Source of the DNA: Williamsia sp.
GTDB lineage: Bacteria; Bacteroidota; Bacteroidia; Chitinophagales; Chitinophagaceae
Length of the DNA stretch: 64,000 nt
Direction of reading: 5' to 3'
Assembly (NCBI GenBank): GCA_015069695.1
Contig: JADCRZ010000030.1
Location: 1-64,000, forward strand
The notes beneath the pieces were generated by a model. It did no database searches. It worked only from the letters and a program-made list of their open reading frames with translations, and was not told the DNA's origin. A program made the translations under genes and the position numbers. Position 1 is the stretch's first letter; the number at the start of each line of letters is the position of its first letter. Below are positions 58,648 through 64,000 of the stretch, in pieces.

Positions 58648-61491
58648 TTAATTACGGGGATACTTCCACCCTCTTTCTTTTCTGAATTGTCTGAGGCCCA
58701 AAAGTCCGGCTACTGTAAAAAGCGCAACAAGGGAAAGCATCACAGTCATGCGCCAACGATGCTCCTTTTTTGGCGCTATCACGTCGGTGGTGCCGGATAA
58801 AATAGCGGCCGCCCAATAGTAAGGAAGCGCCTGTCCTCCTTCGCTGGTTTCGATAAATTTCATCTTTGCCTTTTGGAGGGCTACATCTGTCGGCTCTCCT
58901 TCAGCAATATAGCTGCAAAAAATCTCGGTGAGCCGGTTGGCCGCCGCTTCCTGCACCGACCAAAGATTGTTTACACAGGCAGGTATGCCTACGGAAGCAA
59001 ATCCCCTGCTGAAATTATAAACACCCTCTCCCCTGTACAGCTTTCCCAGTCCGGTTTTGCAGGCTGATGCAATCACCAGCTGGGTAGCGGGTCTTTTTTC
59101 GGCTACAAATTCAGACAATGAGAGGGGTTCATCTGCAAAATAAATAACCGGTTCACCCATGCTGCCGCTGTCGGAGGCGTGGGTAGAAAGATAGCTGATC
59201 CTGTACTTATAAAAGTTCTTGAGAAAGTTCTTTTTGGTAGCCCGGGCAAACAACAGGGTGTCGGCATCTGCAAAATAAGCCAGCACCCTTTCCACGGATC
59301 CGTTGCTTTGCTGCAGGGGCGGCAGACTGGTATCATAGGTATAATTGACCGGGGCCATGCCCAGCAGCATTTGCGTGCCTTCTTCCGGCTCACGCTGGTA
59401 CTTGTTCAGGATAAGCAGGTAACGGGCAGAGTAGGTATAGCTCACGGCATAATCGTACAGGAAATAACGGGGTGTTTTGCGGCTACTGGTGATGAGGGGT
59501 TCAAAAGGAAAATAGCGGCCATCGGGTGAGATAATGATGCGCCCTCTTGGCAGCGCCTTGTCAGGGAAAAGCAATCCGTATAAATAGCGCGCGGTACTGT
59601 AGTAAACCGACGTATTCCGGTTCAAAAAAGAAGGATCAGAGATATACGCCAGGTATTTATTCAGCGTGCTGTCGTAATCCCTCTTGCTGATCTTATTGAG
59701 GCAAGCATCCTTTTTGGTGATGGTAAAGATGTAAACGGCACTGTCTCCCTCAAACAGTTCTACCAGGGCTTTGTGGTCTTTGAGGATGGTTTGCTGCACA
59801 TGGCGGATGGTAACAGCAGCAGCGTCGAAGGCGCTTTGAAAACGGGGCAGGTTTCCGCTTTTGTTTCGTTGGAGCAGGCGGTCCAGTTCATCACCGAACT
59901 GGATCAGATCATTCTGGATCCTGCTGTATTGCGCAGCGTTCATATCGGTGCGGCGCAGTTGTTGTTGCAGCTGAAAGATCTTTGTTTGCAACTGGGCCTG
60001 CTTGAACATGGCGCTGCTGCCCAGGAACTGTTGTTCGGTCAGCTGGTCGTTCAACAGGGTAGCGCGGCTTTTTTCAAAAAAATAAAACGCTTCATCCAGC
60101 TTGCCTCCTACCCGGTCGCAGGCTTCAATGGCATGCTCATAAAGGCGGTGGTTGTCGCGGCGCCAGAAAAGTTTGGATTCTACATCCTGCTGCTCGCTCT
60201 TGATCCTGTCGAGCAGCTTGTCCGTGATCTTGTAGAGGCTGATGGCTTTTTCAATGTGCGCCTTGTTTTTTCTTTCCCGGTAGAGCTTGTAATAAGCATC
60301 GGCTTCGTCGAGCAGTAAGCCTGTGAGATATTCGATCTTTGTCACTTGATCCAGCGGCATATCACCCACATTTTTTTCCTGCAGCTGGGGACTGATCTGA
60401 TCAAAGGCAAGCTGGTAATAGCGGAACGCCGAATCATAGGTTTTATATTGCACATAGATATTGGCAATATTGGCAAGTAGGTTCAAGGCTTCCATCCGGT
60501 TCGATTCCTGCAAGCCTTTGCTGCTCCCGCTAAAAAGAGCCAGTCCTTTCCGGTAGCTGGCAAGGGCGAGCCGGCGATCCTGGTAATACTTATCGTAAAT
60601 ATAGTATCCCAGGTTCAAGTAGGTTTGCATGCAACCGATGGTATCGTTATACTTCCAGGCAGATGCGATAGACTGCATGAAATAATCTCTTGCCTGCAGC
60701 GGATTTTTGTTGTTGATCTGAACCTGTCCGAGCAGGTCATAGATGGTGCCAAGGGATTTATAAGAATCAAATGTTTTACAGGCTTCGGCCTTGTTTTTTA
60801 GCAGGACTTCGGCTTGCGCATATTGCTGGGTTGCCAGAAGGGCATTTACTTTCCATGTGAGGAATGTTATAAAGTACCGCATGCTGTCACTCCGGCTTCC
60901 TTCGTAGGCCGGTGTGTACTGCTCACCCATAGAGGCATAGCTCGAGCACTTGTTGTAATCTCCAATGTCGTAGAAAGCTGCTGCTTTTAACTCGATCACC
61001 CGCAATACATAGTTTATGTAATTTCCTTTCTGCCGCTGGTGCTTCAATCCGTTAAAGACCATCATACAGCTGTCGAGGACGGCCATGCTTTCTGCAGGCT
61101 TTCCCACGCTGTCGTACAAACGAAAAAGATGATAGTAGTTTTTGATCAGTAGTCCCGGATCGGCATTTTGCTTTTTGGGATGATCTTTCATAAGGCGGTT
61201 CGACAGATGCAGGTATACAATAGCCTTGGCATACTCACAATGTTTGGCATACAGGATACCGATCCGCTGTAATAGCAGAGCATGGGTAGAATCGCCCCGC
61301 GTTGGGCAGTTATCAAGCTGATGCTCATACTGCTTCAACTCGCTAAACTGAGCAGGCGTACCTGTTGCTGATCTGTCGAACAAATAGAAATCCAGCCTTT
61401 TTCTTAAAGAGTCTTTATCAGGGCATTGGGCAGATACAAGGACAGGCAGTAAACACAATATCAGCAGCATGCTTTTAAACATGGTGATCAA
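58648..61491 (-). CDS. Second CHAT-domain protease with TPR array and membrane anchor
   Basis: The 947-residue protein mirrors the one at 51842-54715: signal peptide (about 1-22, SMLLILCLLPVLVSAQ), TPR repeats over about 60-460 (NYYHLFRLYDSVGKPAESM, YDLLGQVQINNKNPLQARDY, LLANIANIYVQYKTYDSAFR), a long helical linker with a coiled-coil-like FKQAQLQTKIFQLQQQLRR, and a CHAT domain over about 640-890. The His is in SYLSTHASDSG near 771 and the Cys in LVIASACKTGLGK near 808; GEGVYNFSRGFASVGIP follows. A membrane helix at about 912-932 and a basic tail end it. Overall identity to the first copy looks low outside motifs, so the duplication is old or independent. Confidence 0.92.
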   Translation of the reverse strand: MITMFKSMLLILCLLPVLVSAQCPDKDSLRKRLDFYLFDRSATGTPAQFSELKQYEHQLDNCPTRGDSTHALLLQRIGILYAKHCEYAKAIVYLHLSNRLMKDHPKKQNADPGLLIKNYYHLFRLYDSVGKPAESMAVLDSCMMVFNGLKHQRQKGNYINYVLRVIELKAAAFYDIGDYNKCSSYASMGEQYTPAYEGSRSDSMRYFITFLTWKVNALLATQQYAQAEVLLKNKAEACKTFDSYKSLGTIYDLLGQVQINNKNPLQARDYFMQSIASAWKYNDTIGCMQTYLNLGYYIYDKYYQDRRLALASYRKGLALFSGSSKGLQESNRMEALNLLANIANIYVQYKTYDSAFRYYQLAFDQISPQLQEKNVGDMPLDQVTKIEYLTGLLLDEADAYYKLYRERKNKAHIEKAISLYKITDKLLDRIKSEQQDVESKLFWRRDNHRLYEHAIEACDRVGGKLDEAFYFFEKSRATLLNDQLTEQQFLGSSAMFKQAQLQTKIFQLQQQLRRTDMNAAQYSRIQNDLIQFGDELDRLLQRNKSGNLPRFQSAFDAAAVTIRHVQQTILKDHKALVELFEGDSAVYIFTITKKDACLNKISKRDYDSTLNKYLAYISDPSFLNRNTSVYYSTARYLYGLLFPDKALPRGRIIISPDGRYFPFEPLITSSRKTPRYFLYDYAVSYTYSARYLLILNKYQREPEEGTQMLLGMAPVNYTYDTSLPPLQQSNGSVERVLAYFADADTLLFARATKKNFLKNFYKYRISYLSTHASDSGSMGEPVIYFADEPLSLSEFVAEKRPATQLVIASACKTGLGKLYRGEGVYNFSRGFASVGIPACVNNLWSVQEAAANRLTEIFCSYIAEGEPTDVALQKAKMKFIETSEGGQALPYYWAAAILSGTTDVIAPKKEHRWRMTVMLSLVALFTVAGLLGLRQFRKERGWKYPRN

Positions 61492-61549
61492 TTTCTTAAA
61501 GAGTGTAGCCTTTGGTGTTTCCCCTGTAGTAAATAGACGCTGCAGCTGA

Positions 61550-62008
61550 TTATGGCAGGGTATCTGAAGCAGGCGGCGGATTTCTTACGGCCCCTCTGAA
61601 TGTGATCGCCGCTACCTGTGTGCTGTCTGTGCCTGCTGGCGCTGTTCCATCAAAATCAGTTTCGGCACTGGCCGATAACTGTGCATCAGCTCCTGCTTCT
61701 ACCGGTGTGAAGGCCCGCATTTTTGTTGGTTTGTCTGACAGGGGAAATATCTTCTTTTCCTGTGTTTTAAGCAAACTTGTTGCCTGATAGGCGTCTGCTT
61801 CTTCTTCAATAAAAATGTTCAGCACCAGCGGATCTTCCCCCACCTTTTCGTACCGTATATCAAGGGAGTCTTTTTGCAGGTTCAGCGCAGCAATCTTTTC
61901 GCGGATACTGGCCGATAGTTGCTCGTCAATCGCAGTAGTATCTTGAAAGGTAAATTGATATTGATTCCAGATCCGGTCCCGCAGTGCAGATAGATTTTCG
62001 TTGCTCAT
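61550..62008 (-). CDS. Unknown small protein upstream of the second CHAT gene
   Basis: The 152-residue protein has a folded-looking N-terminal half (NENLSALRDRIWNQYQFTF, AIDEQLSASIREKIAALNL, RYEKVGEDPLVLNIFIEEE) and a disordered, Ala/Thr/Pro-rich C-terminal third (from about 105 to the end, ending PPPASDTLP). It has no signal peptide or membrane segment. It lies 58 bp upstream of the second CHAT gene on the same strand, so it is probably its partner: a possible substrate, adaptor or inhibitor. CHAT and gasdermin-like systems often have such a neighbour, but the sequence does not resemble a gasdermin. No family recognised. Confidence 0.55.
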   Translation of the reverse strand: MSNENLSALRDRIWNQYQFTFQDTTAIDEQLSASIREKIAALNLQKDSLDIRYEKVGEDPLVLNIFIEEEADAYQATSLLKTQEKKIFPLSDKPTKMRAFTPVEAGADAQLSASAETDFDGTAPAGTDSTQVAAITFRGAVRNPPPASDTLP

Positions 62009-62194
62009 AGTTGTGTTTTTGGATATGTATGGAATGATGTGTTGCAGTTATGATTACAGATAGGAAGATTGGTCGGTTAAAAACCTGTTCATGGCCACTC
62101 TGAGTCGTAATTTCCCGCTAAAGGTAAACAATGACGCTATCTTTTTTACATTATCATCTGTTATCACCATACTACCATCACGCAACCTGCTCTT

Positions 62195-63544
62195 TTAGGA
62201 AGCTTCCAGCCCCAGCCTCCGGGAAATATTCGAAGTAAAGCGGTTATACGGATCGTACTTGGCTTTTATCTGGAGCCATTCCTTGTATTGCGGATACATG
62301 GCCTGGAACCCTTCCCGGGTCATCATAGCGTCTTTTCCCAGGTAAAGCCGGCCTCCTGCTTTTAGTACCACCTCATCAAGTTCCCTCGTAAACTGCGCCA
62401 ATTTGGACGTTACCGGAAAATCAATCGCGAGCGTATATCCCTTGAAAGGAAATGACAGGATGCCTTGTCCGGCCCCCATCTTTTTAAACACATTGAGAAA
62501 AGGGGTGCAACCGCTCTTGGCGATCATTTCCAGGATAGTCTTGAGCGTAGCCCGGCCATCTGTTTCCGGAATCACAAACTGGTACTGGATAAATCCCCTG
62601 CGTCCATACCCCCTGTTCCAGTTGCCAATGGCATCCAGCGGAAAAAAGAATTTTTCGTAGTGGACAATTTTCTTGGATGAGTTTTGCACAAAGCCGATCA
62701 CGCTGTTGAGTACCTTAACAGTAAAGTTGTTGAGCGTAAAATCGGGCAGGAACAGCGGAACCGAAAGCAGGCTGCGCTGCCGGTGGATTTTCAACGGCTC
62801 TTTTTTCAATGCATCAGGAAGATCCTCCAGCTTGGCGGCATTGCCCAGCGAAAGCACCCCCCTTCCCAGCCGCTTGCTTCCGGCCAGTGCATCGATCCAG
62901 GCTACAGAATAGTTGTATTCCTTGTCGTATTTTTCCACCGCTTCCAGCATTTCATCCAGGTTGTTCACCTTGACGGCTTTTTGGCGGAAGTACGTTGTTT
63001 CAATCTTTCTTAAGCGGATGCGGGCCGTGGTTATGATGCCCAGCAAGCCCAAACCTCCTACAGTTCCCCAGAACAAGTCGGCATTGTGCGTACGTGAAGC
63101 AGTAACATGGCTGTTATCTGCCAATAAAATCGTAAAGGAAAGCAGGCAATTGACAAAAGATCCGTCGATATGATGCGCTTTGCCATGGATGTCGTTGGCA
63201 ATGGCGCCGCCAATAGTGACCCATTTGGTGCCCGGACAAATCATGGGCAGCCAGCCGCGCGGGCCAAATACGGTGATGATTTCTTCCAGGCTCACCCCGG
63301 CTTCCAGTTCTAAAACGCCGGTTTGTTCATCAAAAGAAATGAAATGGTTCAGGTGGGTGCAAATAGCGACCCGCTTATGATCGTTCAGGGCCTGGTCGCC
63401 ATAGCTGCGGCCTAAACCGCGTGGAATGAGTGGTGTGCCGATAGACTCGCTGAGATCTTTGTTATTCCTGGGTTCTACAACCAGGGATTCCACCAGCGGG
63501 TAATTACCCCATCCGCCCAATTCTTTGGTAGTTTCTGTTAGCAT
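62195..63544 (-). CDS. FAD-binding oxidoreductase, DprE1-like
   Basis: The 449-residue protein has the PCMH-type FAD domain in its first 200 residues: LIPRGLGRSYGDQALND for FAD diphosphate, GVSLEEIITVFGPRGWLP, TKWVTIGGAIANDIHGKAHH with the characteristic G-x2-x2-N-D-I-H-G-K-x-H-H, and GTVGGLGLLGIITTARI. The C-terminal half is the ALO-like substrate domain. The N-D-x-H-G-K-x-H motif is that of decaprenylphosphoryl-ribose 2-oxidase DprE1 and its non-mycobacterial relatives. A DprE2-like partner is not in the window. The actual substrate here is unknown. Confidence 0.88.
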   Translation of the reverse strand: MLTETTKELGGWGNYPLVESLVVEPRNNKDLSESIGTPLIPRGLGRSYGDQALNDHKRVAICTHLNHFISFDEQTGVLELEAGVSLEEIITVFGPRGWLPMICPGTKWVTIGGAIANDIHGKAHHIDGSFVNCLLSFTILLADNSHVTASRTHNADLFWGTVGGLGLLGIITTARIRLRKIETTYFRQKAVKVNNLDEMLEAVEKYDKEYNYSVAWIDALAGSKRLGRGVLSLGNAAKLEDLPDALKKEPLKIHRQRSLLSVPLFLPDFTLNNFTVKVLNSVIGFVQNSSKKIVHYEKFFFPLDAIGNWNRGYGRRGFIQYQFVIPETDGRATLKTILEMIAKSGCTPFLNVFKKMGAGQGILSFPFKGYTLAIDFPVTSKLAQFTRELDEVVLKAGGRLYLGKDAMMTREGFQAMYPQYKEWLQIKAKYDPYNRFTSNISRRLGLEAS

Positions 63545-63586
63545 GGCGCAAAAATAATACGCCGGCCCGCTATAATCAAGTCATGC

Positions 63587-64000
63587 CTACTTCAGCAACC
63601 CGAAATCTACCACACGGCGGAGGTATTTCTTGTCGCGGATCACCCAGGTTACCTCGATACTGCCCCTGGTGTCTTTTGAGAGCAGGTAAATATAGATCGT
63701 GCGGTTATCGTTGGAAAGGTAAACAGCATCAAGGGTTTTTTGTGCTCCCTCATTGGCATAAGTAAAACTGGGGTTGTAAATATCTGAGTAAGCTGCTTCC
63801 GGAATTTGCACGGAATCTTTGTTAATCAGCACAGTAACAGAACTGATAGCAGTTTTTGGTATCGCATCGTAGCTGCCGTAAAAAGGCTTGTTATCTATGC
63901 GGACCAGGTGTTTCTCGTCAAAATATTTGAGTTTGTGGCTGGCAGCAACAAACGGCGCGGTGGTAATGGTTACTTGGATCCCGTTGCCTTCAAACTGGAT
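63587..64000 (-). CDS. Unknown protein, 3' part (runs off the right edge)
   Basis: A minus-strand frame is open from the window edge at 64000 to a stop at 63587, giving at least 137 residues. The visible part alternates hydrophobic and polar residues and shows GNGIQVTITTAPFVAASHKL, RIDNKPFYGSYDAIPKT and YNPSFTYANEGAQ. This looks like beta-rich structure and is possibly an extracytoplasmic domain. Near its end comes VTWVIRDKKYLRRVVDFGLLK. I recognise no family. An internal GTG at 63832 could be taken as a start, but coding character continues upstream, so the gene begins outside the window. Confidence 0.6.
   Translation of the reverse strand: MQFEGNGIQVTITTAPFVAASHKLKYFDEKHLVRIDNKPFYGSYDAIPKTAISSVTVLINKDSVQIPEAAYSDIYNPSFTYANEGAQKTLDAVYLSNDNRTIYIYLLSKDTRGSIEVTWVIRDKKYLRRVVDFGLLK

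Noticed and set aside
1-64000. CRISPR array
   Set aside because: I saw no regularly spaced direct repeats on either strand.

Overview
The window looks like a chromosomal segment of a Bacteroidota species, most likely in or near the family Chitinophagaceae (inference from gene content, no marker gene was compared). The support is: promoters of the TTG-N19-TAnnTTTG type typical of this phylum, a TonB-dependent receptor-like barrel with a carboxypeptidase-regulatory domain, a DUF2851 protein, a GGGP-synthase-type UbiA prenyltransferase, futalosine-route menaquinone genes, and little use of Shine-Dalgarno sequences.

Region 1 (1 to about 10,350) is an accessory island. It ends at a tyrosine integrase (8901-10172, minus) whose gene faces the 3' end of a tRNA-Arg(CCU) gene (10350-10421, minus), the usual arrangement of an element integrated into a tRNA 3' end. 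The island holds a decayed N6-methylase/helicase-type gene of a Bacteroidota mobile element at its left edge, other coding debris, a winged-helix protein, a protein resembling replication initiators of filamentous-type ssDNA phages, clustered hairpins, an excisionase-like HTH protein, an FtsK/SpoIIIE paralogue with an altered Walker B motif, and a two-gene cargo (HNH nuclease with an unassigned N-terminal domain plus an unknown helical-looking protein) that is a plausible defence locus. The left end of the island is not in the window or not recognised.

Region 2 (10.4-36 kb) is conserved chromosome: a TPR membrane protein, SRPBCC and response-regulator proteins, GNAT acetyltransferase, fabD, a folE plus two PTPS genes whose C-X5-HGH motif points to a biopterin-type pathway, mqnB-mqnD, lipA, OsmC, DUF2851, maf, UbiA, kdsC-like phosphatase, IscX, ferredoxin, a Rho-binding antiterminator (Rof) homologue, Ppx/GppA, panB, a subtilase, DinB, a CCG-domain Fe-S protein, a large outer-membrane barrel, tRNA-His and a Prc-type protease. 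A 708-bp gap before lipA holds a good promoter and a structured, U-tract-terminated candidate ncRNA.

Region 3 (36-48.8 kb, all minus strand) is a sugar-acid catabolic cluster of eleven genes: a promoter-proximal L-fucose-type oxidative set (two SDRs, lactonase-type amidohydrolase, FAH-family hydrolase) followed by uxaB-uxaA-uxaC, a GapN-like aldehyde dehydrogenase, kdgK, eda and an ExuT-like permease. Together the latter convert hexuronates to KDG, then KDPG, then pyruvate and glyceraldehyde 3-phosphate.

Region 4 (49-62 kb) is a protease-rich block. A sigma factor, a single-pass TPR protein, a membrane-anchored subtilase and a secreted CHAT-TPR protease are encoded in one tight plus-strand series. 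On the minus strand lie a second CHAT-TPR protein with a small unknown partner, a SGNH hydrolase, an M4 protealysin-like protease with an emfourin-like inhibitor gene, and a GH3-family protein. The sigma/TPR/subtilase/CHAT set is the best candidate here for an undescribed signalling or surveillance system. The window closes with a DprE1-like FAD oxidoreductase and the end of an unknown gene.
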